A program made the translations under genes and the position numbers. DNA of 64,000 bases from Christiangramia crocea (GTDB lineage: Bacteria; Bacteroidota; Bacteroidia; Flavobacteriales; Flavobacteriaceae), in NCBI RefSeq assembly GCF_022410465.1, contig NZ_JAJSON010000030.1, positions 1 to 64,000 on the forward strand, read 5' to 3'. Positions 54,010-62,596 of the stretch are shown piece by piece (position 1 is the stretch's first letter; each line of letters starts with the position of its first letter). The notes beneath the pieces were generated by a model, which saw nothing but the letters and a program-made list of their open reading frames with translations, ran no database searches and was not told where the DNA came from.

Positions 54010-55650
54010 CTAATCCAGGATCTCCGTATCTATATAGAATTCAAGGTCATTTACTTCGATCTCATCAAGCTCAGCCTCCTCCCTATTCAGGATCTGCCAT
54101 TGTGAAGTTGCATTGAGTCTTGTTTCTTCCTCATCAATAATAATATCTACCGGCATTTTGAAATCCTCCACATCTGCTTTCCACCGGTAATAAATTATAT
54201 CATCCTCTTCTTTTAACTGAAGTACTGGTAAGGATGAATTCCTTAGATACTGATCAAATACTGTCGAAAGGTCAACATCGATAGCCTGGTCAAAAAAGGC
54301 TTCAGTATCCCTGGTTGAAATGGTTTGATGTTTAAATGTTTCTGTATAATCCCTGAAAGTTTTCCACCATAACTCATCATTATTGTAGATGCTTCTGATA
54401 GTGTTCAGAAGATTGGCTCCTTTGAAATACATATCTGGCGAACCTTCTGCATTCACGCCATAATCTCCAATGATCGTACTGTAATTGCTAACACCCCTGC
54501 GGGTTCCTTTAAGATATTCCAGAGCTGCTTCCTTTCCCCAATTGCATTCCACATAAATAGCTTCAGTATAACTTGTAAAGCCTTCCTGTATCCACATATC
54601 AGCGATGTCGGCGGCCGTGATGCTGTTTCCATACCACTCGTGACCTGACTCGTGTATGATGATATAATCCCATTTCAGACCATAACCTGTGCCTGAAAGG
54701 TCACTACCTAAGTATCCATTTCCATATTTGTTTCCATAAGCTACGGCGCTTTGATGTTCCATTCCCAGGTAGGGTGTTTCCACCAGTTTGAAGCCATCTT
54801 CCTCGAAAGGGTAGGGGCCCATTTTTTCATAAAAGCATTCCATCATCCCTTTTACCTGCTCAAATTGTTTTTTGGCCTTTTCAAGGTTGTAAGGCAGAAC
54901 ATAGTAATCCAGATCAAGATTCTTATACTTATCAGAAAAATGGACATAGTTTGCCACATTGATCATAATGTTGTAATTGTTGATTGGATTCACAACTTTC
55001 CAGCTCCACTCGGTATATCCATCTCCCAGATCGGTTTTACCTACAAAACGGCCATTGGATACATTCATCAGTCCGTTGGGAACAGCGATATCCATCCTGG
55101 CTTCTTCAGGCTCATCACTTTGATGGTCTTTGTTTGGATACCACAGGCTGGCTCCGGTTCCCTGCACTGCCAGAGTGATCCATGGATTTCCATCTTTGTC
55201 CTCTGTCCATACGAATCCACCATCCCAGGGAGCATTTTCCGCAACAATTGGTTTTCCATGATAAAAGAACTGAATTGAATCTTTAGTCCCTTTTTTAAGC
55301 GCTTCCTGGAATTCTATAAAAACAGCGTTGAACTTTCTTTTATATTCCAGATTTCTCCCCTGATGAACGATAGAGTCGATCTCCATATTCTCAAAGAGAT
55401 CAATTTGCATCACAGGTAATTCATTCTTCACTTTGAAAGTGATGATATTGGACCCTGAAATAAATTTTTTGTTGGGTTCTATCTTAAGTTTCAGATGATA
55501 TTTTTGAACGTCAAAATTTGTCCTTTCAGGTCGTAGCGAACCTCTCAGGGTATCAGCTTCAGTATATTCTGTATGATTGGAGCCTACAATCTGGGCGCTC
55601 ATTGCAGTGGCGATCATCAATGCCGCCAGACTTAAAAATATCTTCTTCAT
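54010..55650 (-). CDS. M1 family metallopeptidase, short form, secreted
   Basis: 546 residues. Signal peptide (1-19, AMSAQ). A beta-rich N-terminal domain, GMEHQ (296-300), zinc site H333-E-S-G-H337 and E356 (IQEGFTSY). It lacks the large C-terminal helical domain of ERAP-type enzymes, like the compact LTA4-hydrolase-like M1 proteins of Bacteroidota. It is followed upstream by the acyl-CoA carboxylase gene, with an 8-base gap. Confidence 0.88.
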   Translation of the reverse strand: MKKIFLSLAALMIATAMSAQIVGSNHTEYTEADTLRGSLRPERTNFDVQKYHLKLKIEPNKKFISGSNIITFKVKNELPVMQIDLFENMEIDSIVHQGRNLEYKRKFNAVFIEFQEALKKGTKDSIQFFYHGKPIVAENAPWDGGFVWTEDKDGNPWITLAVQGTGASLWYPNKDHQSDEPEEARMDIAVPNGLMNVSNGRFVGKTDLGDGYTEWSWKVVNPINNYNIMINVANYVHFSDKYKNLDLDYYVLPYNLEKAKKQFEQVKGMMECFYEKMGPYPFEEDGFKLVETPYLGMEHQSAVAYGNKYGNGYLGSDLSGTGYGLKWDYIIIHESGHEWYGNSITAADIADMWIQEGFTSYTEAIYVECNWGKEAALEYLKGTRRGVSNYSTIIGDYGVNAEGSPDMYFKGANLLNTIRSIYNNDELWWKTFRDYTETFKHQTISTRDTEAFFDQAIDVDLSTVFDQYLRNSSLPVLQLKEEDDIIYYRWKADVEDFKMPVDIIIDEEETRLNATSQWQILNREEAELDEIEVNDLEFYIDTEILD

Positions 55651-55658
55651 TTAAATTT

Positions 55659-57287
55659 TCAGGTTTGGATTACACCCAGGTTGAAATCTTTTTCAATTGG
55701 TGCATGGTTGGCCGCTTCAATTCCCATGGAGATCCATTTTCTCGTATCCATAGGATCGATGATGGCATCTGTCCATAACCTTGCTGCAGCATAATATGCA
55801 GAAGTTTGTTCATCATAGCGGGCCTTTAATTTATCAAATACTTCTTTTTCCTTTTCCTTGTCTACTTTTTCGCCTTTTTTCTCCATGGCAGCAGTTTCTA
55901 TTTGTGCAAGTACCTTGGCTGCCTGGGTTCCTCCCATAACCGCCAGTTCTGCACTTGGCCAGGCAACGATAAGTCTTGGATCATAAGCCTTTCCGCACAT
56001 AGCATAGTTCCCGGCACCATAGGAATTACCAATGATTATGGTAAATTTAGGAACTACGGAGTTACTTACGGCACTCACCATCTTGGCACCATCCTTAATA
56101 ATTCCTCCATGTTCACTTTTGCTACCTACCATAAAACCGGTAACATCCTGAAGGAAAACCAGAGGGATCTTCTTCTGGTTGCAATTGGCAATAAACCTCG
56201 TGGCTTTATCTGCTGAATCTGAATAGATCACTCCGCCAAACTGCATTTCTCCTTTTTTGGTTTTTACGATCTTACGTTGATTCGCCACAATTCCAACTGC
56301 CCAGCCGTCAATTCTCGCATATCCCGTAATTATGGTCTGGCCATATCCTTCTTTATATTCTTCAAATTCCGAGCCATCTACCAGGCGATATATGATTTCA
56401 TGCATATCATACTGGTCACTGCGCTTTTTAGGGAGAATACCATAGATATCTTCCTGTTTTTGCTTCGGCTCTCTGGGTTTTGAATGATTAAAGCCTGCCT
56501 TATCAAACTCACCGATCTTATCCATGATGTTTTTAATACGGGTAAGTGCATCCTTATCGTCTTTGGCTTTATAATCAGTTACTCCGCTAATCTCACTATG
56601 AGTAGTGGCACCTCCAAGAGTTTCATTGTCGATAGATTCGCCAATAGCAGCTTTTACAAGATAGCTTCCAGCTAAAAAGATACTTCCGGTCTTTTCTACG
56701 ATGAGAGCTTCATCACTCATTATTGGGAGGTAAGCACCTCCGGCAACACAGCTTCCCATTACCGCGGCAATCTGGGTGATCCCCATGCTGCTCATCACAG
56801 CATTATTTCTAAAGATCCTTCCAAAATGTTCCTTATCAGGAAATATCTCATCCTGCATAGGTAAATATACTCCGGCACTGTCTACCAGATAAATTATGGG
56901 TAACCTGTTTTCTATTGCGATTTCCTGTGCTCGCAGATTCTTTTTTCCTGTGATAGGAAACCAGGCACCGGCTTTTACGGTAGCATCGTTCGCAACCACA
57001 ATGCATTGTTTTCCTGAAATATAGCCGATCTTCACAACCACACCACCGCTTGGGCAGCCTCCATGCTCTTTGTACATTCCATCTCCGGCAAAGGCACCTA
57101 TCTCAATCGATTTTTCTGAATCGTCCAGCAGGAAATCTATTCTTTCCCGGGCAGTCATCTTACCTTTAGAGTGATGTTTTTCTATTCTTTTTTCCCCGCC
57201 TCCTAATTTTATTTTTGCGAGCCTTTGTCTCATGGAAGAGGCTAAAAGCTTATTATGGTCTTCATTTTTATTGAAGTTGATATCCAT
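55659..57287 (-). CDS. Acyl-CoA carboxylase carboxyltransferase (methylcrotonyl-CoA type)
   Basis: 542 residues, a two-crotonase-fold carboxyltransferase. Motifs: MTARERIDFLLDD, GGVVVKIGYISGKQCIVVAN, GSCVAGGAYLPIMSDEALIV, GSIFLAGSYLVKAAIGE, LQDVTGFMVG and GNSYGAGNYAMCGKAYDPR. The last two match 3-methylcrotonyl-CoA carboxylase beta better than propionyl-CoA carboxylase, which suggests leucine/isovalerate breakdown. The biotin-carrying alpha subunit is not next to it. Cytoplasmic. Confidence 0.85.
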   Translation of the reverse strand: MDINFNKNEDHNKLLASSMRQRLAKIKLGGGEKRIEKHHSKGKMTARERIDFLLDDSEKSIEIGAFAGDGMYKEHGGCPSGGVVVKIGYISGKQCIVVANDATVKAGAWFPITGKKNLRAQEIAIENRLPIIYLVDSAGVYLPMQDEIFPDKEHFGRIFRNNAVMSSMGITQIAAVMGSCVAGGAYLPIMSDEALIVEKTGSIFLAGSYLVKAAIGESIDNETLGGATTHSEISGVTDYKAKDDKDALTRIKNIMDKIGEFDKAGFNHSKPREPKQKQEDIYGILPKKRSDQYDMHEIIYRLVDGSEFEEYKEGYGQTIITGYARIDGWAVGIVANQRKIVKTKKGEMQFGGVIYSDSADKATRFIANCNQKKIPLVFLQDVTGFMVGSKSEHGGIIKDGAKMVSAVSNSVVPKFTIIIGNSYGAGNYAMCGKAYDPRLIVAWPSAELAVMGGTQAAKVLAQIETAAMEKKGEKVDKEKEKEVFDKLKARYDEQTSAYYAAARLWTDAIIDPMDTRKWISMGIEAANHAPIEKDFNLGVIQT

Positions 57288-57476
57288 TATTTTTGAGTTT
57301 TTTACATTAAATTGAATATTTTAATGTGATATATTTTAAATTAAGCTGTTTTCTGAAGAATTTTTATGGATCTTAATTCAGAAAAGGCTTTCGGCTAAAA
57401 TACAAAAACACAAGAACTCTTTCTTAATTAAACTGATCATTAAAAATACCCGATATTTGCTATTAAACTATATCTA

Positions 57477-57656
57477 ATGAAAATGAATAAAAATACCATT
57501 TTTGGCTGGGCATCTTTTTTAACCTTTCTTGTGGGAACAGCCCTTGTGCTTTTAGGGGTTTTGAAATACATTGATTATGCTATTGGTTTTTCAACCGCAG
57601 GTATTGGATTCTTTTTTATTTCCTGGGTATTCAATGCTCTTAAAGGAAGAGTTTAA
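57477..57656 (+). CDS. Small two-helix membrane protein (CAL67264-type)
   Basis: 59 residues. MKMNKNTIFGWASFLTFLVG then TALVLLGVLKYI, and a second helix YAIGFSTAGIGFFFISWVF, ending LKGRV. It resembles a tiny flavobacterial membrane family I recall as 'CAL67264' near ettA. A second ATG at 57483 is equally possible. It is 12 bases before the DinB-like gene, in the same direction. Confidence 0.7.
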   Translation: MKMNKNTIFGWASFLTFLVGTALVLLGVLKYIDYAIGFSTAGIGFFFISWVFNALKGRV

Positions 57657-57668
57657 AATTTATTGACA

Positions 57669-58148
57669 ATGACCAAAGAAAAGGAAAAAAGAGATCAACT
57701 AACAAAGCACCTGGATGGCGGACTCGCATTTGCTTCTATCGATAGTTTTCTGGATAACATCCCTTTCGAAAAGGTTGGCGTGAGGCCGGCAGGATTGCCA
57801 TATTCATTCTATGAAGTTTTTTTTCATATAGCTTTTGCTCAAAAGGATATACTGGAATATACCCTTTCGGGTGATTACAAAACCGCCAGCTGGCCGGAGG
57901 ATTACTGGCCCGGTAAGCCCGAACCTGGTAGCCAGGAGGAATGGGAAGACCTTAAAGCTGATTATTTTGAAGATCGTCGTATATTACGGGATTTTATTCT
58001 GGACCTGAATAATGACGTGGACTCTCCTGTAAGGAATTCTGAAGAACACAGCCTTTTAAGGGAAATACTTTTGGTGATAGAACACTCTGCTTATCACACC
58101 GGTCAACTGGTGTTGATCCAGAGATTATTAGGAGTCTATGATAATTGA
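57669..58148 (+). CDS. DinB-like / DUF1569-type protein
   Basis: 159 residues from ATG 57669 (a TTG two codons upstream gives the longer reading). A four-helix DinB fold is suggested by three His: PYSFYEVFFHIAFAQKDILEY (His in helix 2) and ILLVIEHSAYHTGQLVLIQR (two His in the last helix), the usual metal triad. Possibly a thiol-dependent transferase; function unknown. It precedes ettA by 63 bases. Confidence 0.78.
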   Translation: MTKEKEKRDQLTKHLDGGLAFASIDSFLDNIPFEKVGVRPAGLPYSFYEVFFHIAFAQKDILEYTLSGDYKTASWPEDYWPGKPEPGSQEEWEDLKADYFEDRRILRDFILDLNNDVDSPVRNSEEHSLLREILLVIEHSAYHTGQLVLIQRLLGVYDN

Positions 58149-58174
58149 ATTCTCTGAAAATTTCAGGATATTTG
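58145..58174 (+). promoter_or_regulatory. Predicted ettA promoter
   Basis: -33 TTG (58145-58147), 19 bases, then -7 GATATTTG (58167-58174), one mismatch to TAnnTTTG. It lies 37 bases before the ettA ATG. Confidence 0.38.
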
Positions 58175-58211
58175 CATTCTCAAAACATTAGAAATTAAAT
58201 TTTAAAAATAT

Positions 58212-59903
58212 ATGTCAGACGATAAAAAAGTGATTTTTTCAATGTCTGGAGTGACCAAGACTTTTCCAAGGGCCAACACTCCGGTATTGAAGAATATTTA
58301 TCTGAGTTTTTTCTACGGAGCGAAAATAGGAATTCTGGGACTCAACGGTTCGGGAAAATCTACCCTCCTAAATATAATAGCCGGCAGAGACCAGAATTAC
58401 CAGGGAGATGTCGTTTTTTCACCAGGATACAGTGTAGGAATTCTTGAGCAGGAACCTGAATTAGATGAGGAAAAGACCGTGCTTGAAGTGGTGAAAGAAG
58501 GGGTGGCTGAAACGGTAGCAATCCTGGACGAGTATAATAAGATCAACGATATGTTTGGTCTGCCTGAAGTATATGAAGACGCCGATAAGATGCAGAAGTT
58601 AATGGATAAGCAGGCTGAACTTCAGGATAAGATAGATGCCAGCAATGCCTGGGAGCTGGATACCAAGCTGGAAATTGCGATGGACGCCCTTAGAACTCCG
58701 GAGCCAGATAAGAAGATATCGGTTCTTTCAGGAGGAGAGAGAAGGAGGGTTGCTCTTTGCAGGTTATTGCTTCAGGAACCTGATGTTCTACTTCTGGATG
58801 AGCCTACCAACCACCTTGATGCAGAATCTGTACATTGGCTGGAACATCATTTACAGCAATATAAGGGGACGGTAATAGCCGTGACTCACGACCGTTATTT
58901 TCTTGATAATGTTGCCGGATGGATCCTTGAACTTGACCGGGGAGAGGGTATTCCATGGAAAGGAAATTATTCTTCCTGGCTGGATCAGAAATCCAAGCGA
59001 CTTGCACAGGAACAGAAGCAGGCCAGCAAGCGTCAGAAAACTCTGGAGCGTGAGCTCGAATGGGCACGAATGAGCCCTAAAGGCAGACAAACCAAGCAGA
59101 AGGCAAGGCTTAATAATTATGATAAACTTCTAAGCCAGGATCAGAAGCAGATGGACGAGAAACTGGAAATTTATATTCCAAACGGTCCGAGACTTGGTAC
59201 TAATGTTATAGAAGCCAAAGGCGTAAGCAAGGCCTTTGGTGATAAATTGCTTTATGAAGACCTTAATTTCCAACTTCCTCAGGCAGGGATCGTAGGGATC
59301 ATTGGTCCTAACGGTGCCGGAAAGACCACGATTTTCAAAATGATCATGGGAGAGGAAGAGCCTGATAAAGGGAGCTTTGAGGTTGGAGAAACTGCTAAGA
59401 TTGCCTATGTGGATCAGAGCCATTCTAATATAGACCCCGAAAAGACCATCTGGCAGAACTTCAGTGACGAGCAGGAGCTTATCATGATGGGAGGCCGTCA
59501 GGTAAATTCAAGAGCATACTTAAGCCGATTCAATTTCAGCGGAAGCGAGCAAAACAAGAAGGTGAGCATGCTTTCCGGAGGAGAAAGAAACAGACTTCAT
59601 TTGGCGATGACCCTGAAAGAAGAAGGGAACGTTCTTCTGCTGGATGAGCCTACCAATGATCTTGACGTGAATACGCTTCGAGCCCTGGAAGAAGGTCTGG
59701 AGAACTTTGCGGGCTGTGCGGTAGTTATTTCACACGACCGTTGGTTCCTGGATAGGGTCTGTACGCATATCCTGGCTTTTGAGGGTGATTCCCAGGTGTA
59801 TTTCTTTGAAGGTAGTTTCTCAGATTATGAGGAGAATAAGAAGAAAAGACTTGGTGGCGATGTAATGCCTAAGCGAATCAAGTATAAAAAGCTGGTTAGA
59901 TAA
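58212..59903 (+). CDS. ettA: Energy-dependent translational throttle protein EttA (ABC-F)
   Basis: 563 residues with two ABC cassettes and no TM. Walker A GLNGSGKST and GPNGAGKTT; signatures LSGGERRRVAL and LSGGERNRLHL; Walker B VLLLDEPTNHLD and VLLLDEPTNDLD. The linker (about 255-320, RLAQEQKQASKRQKTLERE ... MSPKGRQTKQKARL) and MMGGRQVNSRAYLSRFNF are EttA hallmarks. It binds the ribosomal E site and gates elongation by ATP/ADP ratio. Confidence 0.95.
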   Translation: MSDDKKVIFSMSGVTKTFPRANTPVLKNIYLSFFYGAKIGILGLNGSGKSTLLNIIAGRDQNYQGDVVFSPGYSVGILEQEPELDEEKTVLEVVKEGVAETVAILDEYNKINDMFGLPEVYEDADKMQKLMDKQAELQDKIDASNAWELDTKLEIAMDALRTPEPDKKISVLSGGERRRVALCRLLLQEPDVLLLDEPTNHLDAESVHWLEHHLQQYKGTVIAVTHDRYFLDNVAGWILELDRGEGIPWKGNYSSWLDQKSKRLAQEQKQASKRQKTLERELEWARMSPKGRQTKQKARLNNYDKLLSQDQKQMDEKLEIYIPNGPRLGTNVIEAKGVSKAFGDKLLYEDLNFQLPQAGIVGIIGPNGAGKTTIFKMIMGEEEPDKGSFEVGETAKIAYVDQSHSNIDPEKTIWQNFSDEQELIMMGGRQVNSRAYLSRFNFSGSEQNKKVSMLSGGERNRLHLAMTLKEEGNVLLLDEPTNDLDVNTLRALEEGLENFAGCAVVISHDRWFLDRVCTHILAFEGDSQVYFFEGSFSDYEENKKKRLGGDVMPKRIKYKKLVR

Positions 59904-59923
59904 AAAAGCTTTAAGCTATAAGG

Positions 59924-59960
59924 AATAAAGGAGTGATTGAAAAATCACTCCTTTATTCTT
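59924..59960 (+). terminator. Terminator after ettA
   Basis: A perfect 15-base-pair stem AATAAAGGAGTGATT / AATCACTCCTTTATT with a GAAA loop, followed by CTTTT. It also faces the convergent DUF1456 gene. Confidence 0.85.
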
Positions 59961-59995
59961 TTGTCTAATGTCTCGTTTCTTTTTTCACTAAAAGC

Positions 59996-60247
59996 TTACT
60001 TAGTGCTTTTAGCCTTCTTTTCAGGCATTGGTCCCCGGAGGTGTATGATAAGGCCATCAAGGAAATTCCGTAGGAACTGATCCCCGCATTCCATATATTT
60101 TTCATGCCCTTCTTTTCTGAAAATTGCTCCAAGTTCACTTTTTGAAACCTTGAAATCTACCAGTTCACAAATCTTTACAATATCATCGTTGGTGAGTTTA
60201 TGTGCAACCCGTAGTTTTTTGAATATGTCGTTATTGGTTAATCCCAT
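59996..60247 (-). CDS. DUF1456 family protein, single-repeat form
   Basis: 83 residues. MGLTNNDIFKKLRVAHKLTN and DDIVKICELVDFKVSKSELGAIF, then CGDQFLRNFLDGLIIHLRGP: one DUF1456 unit. E. coli YehS has two such units in about 156 residues, so this is a half-size version. Function unknown. It lies 14 bases after the DUF2254 gene. Confidence 0.82.
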   Translation of the reverse strand: MGLTNNDIFKKLRVAHKLTNDDIVKICELVDFKVSKSELGAIFRKEGHEKYMECGDQFLRNFLDGLIIHLRGPMPEKKAKSTK

Positions 60248-60261
60248 AGTTCAAAGGTAGC

Positions 60262-61569
60262 TTATTCCAACTGAAACTTATTTGTATTGAGACTAAGTTT
60301 TCTGGCCAGCTTCTCTATGATTTTAAGGTCACTTTTGTTGGTAATGGCATCACGAGCATCTTCCAGAAGAGTTGTAGCTTCTTTGTCTATTATTTCATAA
60401 TAATAGGAATGTACGGCTTCCTGAGATTTCAGGTATAAAAACATAGTGCTTAGTTTTTGGACAAGACTAACATCATGTTTTCCGTATACCCTGATGGAAG
60501 AGATTACATTGTACATCAATTCTTCAAAATTTACTGTAGTCAGTTTCACATAATTCTTTTCATCCCTTGAGATTATGCTCTCATCTTTTTTCTTCATTCG
60601 GAGGGCGAAAAGTTCCATAAGATAATCTATTCCATTAAGGGCGGTTCCGGGATCATTAATACCGGGGGACATCGCTTTAACTATTATTTCTGTAATCTGT
60701 TTAAAAGCGAGGGTGTAGTTGTCCTCAACAAGTTCACCGCGGGCAAAATTGAAATTAGAGAGAAAATCTTTAATAGTTTCTTTATCCAGTTCTTTTTCCG
60801 ATTTAAAGACCGGGATTCCTTTTAATACAAAGATCCCTTTCACGGGAAGGATCTCCAGCTTTGTTTCCTTTTTCTCACAGATATCCACAACATTCGTAAG
60901 AGCAATATTCTGGAAATATCCCGTCTTTTCAGTATGGTATTCATACCAACCCGATGTGTCCGGAAAGTCCTTCTCACCCATTTCTTCAGAATCTATGAGA
61001 TGTTTCAATCTTTTTTCAGCCAGGTGGAATATTTTATCGAGTATATTATTGATCTGAATATTGTGAGAGATATTATGAATGAAATAGATGAAAGCACAGA
61101 TACAAACAGCCGTAAAGAGAATACCTAACAGAACCGAAAACCCTGGGATCTGGTATTTGTCTCCCGTTGGTTGAATGGAGAAAAGAATGAAAATGCAATA
61201 AAGGATAGTGAATAAATAAATTCCAAGAATTACCTGATGATTCTTATCGGAGATCAGACCTGGCAGTAATCTGGGCGAATAATTACTGGATGCCTGGTTA
61301 AGAAGCACCATTACCATGGAGAAACTGAACACCATCATGGAAATAAGCCCGGTTATAAAAGAACTTAGTAAGGCGAGGGCGGTGTTTCCGTTGTCCACTA
61401 CCAGTACAGGGACGGCTTCCAGAAGATATGTGGAAATTCCCCTATCCTCCAGGTAGATCATGAAAAAGGCAAAATTGAAACCGAAGGCAGCAAGTAGGGT
61501 AGGGTAAAAAGCTATATTACTTCTAATAGAATTGATGAAGGTAATAAGCTTGTTAAAAAGGTGTTTCAT
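60262..61569 (-). CDS. DUF2254 family membrane protein
   Basis: 435 residues. Four TM helices in the first 180 residues (about 18-38, 60-85, 112-133, 141-165) with the family motif SFSMVMVLLNQASSNYSPRLLPGLISDKNHQ region (read in parts). A soluble C-terminal domain includes SPGINDPGTALNGIDYL, which matches the DUF2254 'MSPGxNDPxTA' signature. Function unknown; probably upstream of DUF1456 on one transcript. Confidence 0.85.
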   Translation of the reverse strand: MKHLFNKLITFINSIRSNIAFYPTLLAAFGFNFAFFMIYLEDRGISTYLLEAVPVLVVDNGNTALALLSSFITGLISMMVFSFSMVMVLLNQASSNYSPRLLPGLISDKNHQVILGIYLFTILYCIFILFSIQPTGDKYQIPGFSVLLGILFTAVCICAFIYFIHNISHNIQINNILDKIFHLAEKRLKHLIDSEEMGEKDFPDTSGWYEYHTEKTGYFQNIALTNVVDICEKKETKLEILPVKGIFVLKGIPVFKSEKELDKETIKDFLSNFNFARGELVEDNYTLAFKQITEIIVKAMSPGINDPGTALNGIDYLMELFALRMKKKDESIISRDEKNYVKLTTVNFEELMYNVISSIRVYGKHDVSLVQKLSTMFLYLKSQEAVHSYYYEIIDKEATTLLEDARDAITNKSDLKIIEKLARKLSLNTNKFQLE

Positions 61570-61757
61570 TGATTGAATTTCTTATAAAGGTAAATAAACT
61601 TATGCATTGCGGGATAATATAGATATTAATAGAAGACAAAATGACATTAATAATTACCTGATAACCGACAAAAAGACAGTTATTTACAAGTGGTATTTGA
61701 ATTGCTAATATTTTTATGGATTAAGAATTTGAACAATAACTTAAAAAACATAAAGCT

Positions 61758-62201
61758 ATGAGTCTAATTAAAAGAAACGACACAAATTGGTTGCCATCAG
61801 TTTTTGACGATATGTTCAGAACTGATTGGCTAGGTGGAACTACTAATGTAAACAGCATTGGTACAAGTATTCCTGCTGTGAATATCAGAGAGGATGATGA
61901 TAGTTTCAATGTTCAGGTTGCAGCACCTGGTAAATCCAAGGAAGATTTCAATATTGAATTAGATAATGATGTATTGACAATCTCTGCCGAGGAGAAGAAA
62001 GAAAACGAGACTACCGATAAGAACGGAAGATTTACAAGAAAAGAATTTAGTTACAGTAATTTTAAACGAGCTTTCAGCCTTCCGGAATCGGTAGATAGTT
62101 CTAAGATTTCTGCCTCCTATAATAATGGAGTTCTGGAAATAGCTCTTCCTAAAAAAGAAGAAGCTAAAGTTCAGGCTAAGAGAATGATCGATATATCTTA
62201 A
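61758..62201 (+). CDS. Hsp20/alpha-crystallin family small heat-shock protein
   Basis: 147 residues. N-terminal DDMFRTDWLGG, an alpha-crystallin domain (about 35-135) with VNIREDDDSFNVQVAAPGKS and FKRAFSLPESVDSSKISASY, the GVLEIALPK motif and a C-terminal RMIDIS (I-x-I). An ATP-independent holdase. The htpG-type TGCCA-N3-TGGCA palindrome is not found in its upstream region, so the two chaperone genes here appear to be controlled differently. Confidence 0.92.
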   Translation: MSLIKRNDTNWLPSVFDDMFRTDWLGGTTNVNSIGTSIPAVNIREDDDSFNVQVAAPGKSKEDFNIELDNDVLTISAEEKKENETTDKNGRFTRKEFSYSNFKRAFSLPESVDSSKISASYNNGVLEIALPKKEEAKVQAKRMIDIS

Positions 62202-62228
62202 ACCTGAATAGATTTGATTAGTTAAGTT

Positions 62229-62258
62229 GAAAGCGTCCACTTGGACGCTTTCTTTTTT
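62229..62258 (+). terminator. Terminator after the Hsp20 gene
   Basis: A perfect 11-base-pair stem GAAAGCGTCCA-CT-TGGACGCTTTC followed by seven T. Confidence 0.9.
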
Positions 62259-62596
62259 TAATAGTTCAACAGTATCCGTCTATCATCTTCACTTTAGATC
62301 ATACTTCAATTAGATCCGGCATCTTTAAAGTTAATAGCCCATTAGGCGAATTGAGCCTAATAAAACAGGTTATAAGCTATTGACATTTCTAAGACCATAT
62401 TTTTAATTATAAAAAACTCACAGAATGCCTGAAAGGGATATAAGAAGTGAGATGAAAAAATTTTAATACAACCTGGGATGACCAAAATCATACTCTAAAA
62501 GCCTTGATACTTTTAAATTAGTCTGCCAACTAAAAGTGTTTTTTGAAATGCCCGTGATTGACAGGGTGTTCCATCCGACCAACAAACTATGAACAG
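62259..62596. other. Intergenic stretch before the ferredoxin oxidoreductase gene
   Basis: No convincing gene. It contains the inverted repeat ATTAGGC-GAATTGA-GCCTAAT (62341-62361) and a doubtful short frame, MPERDIRSEMKKF (62425), that would continue as NTTWDDQNHTLKALILLN only after a one-base shift in an A6T4 run. Possibly an old gene remnant or the regulatory region of the next gene. Confidence 0.4.

Noticed and set aside
62425-62521. Small gene MPERDIRSEMKKF... with a frameshift
   Set aside because: It needs a one-base correction in an A6T4 run, and I recognise no family; recorded only as part of the gap.
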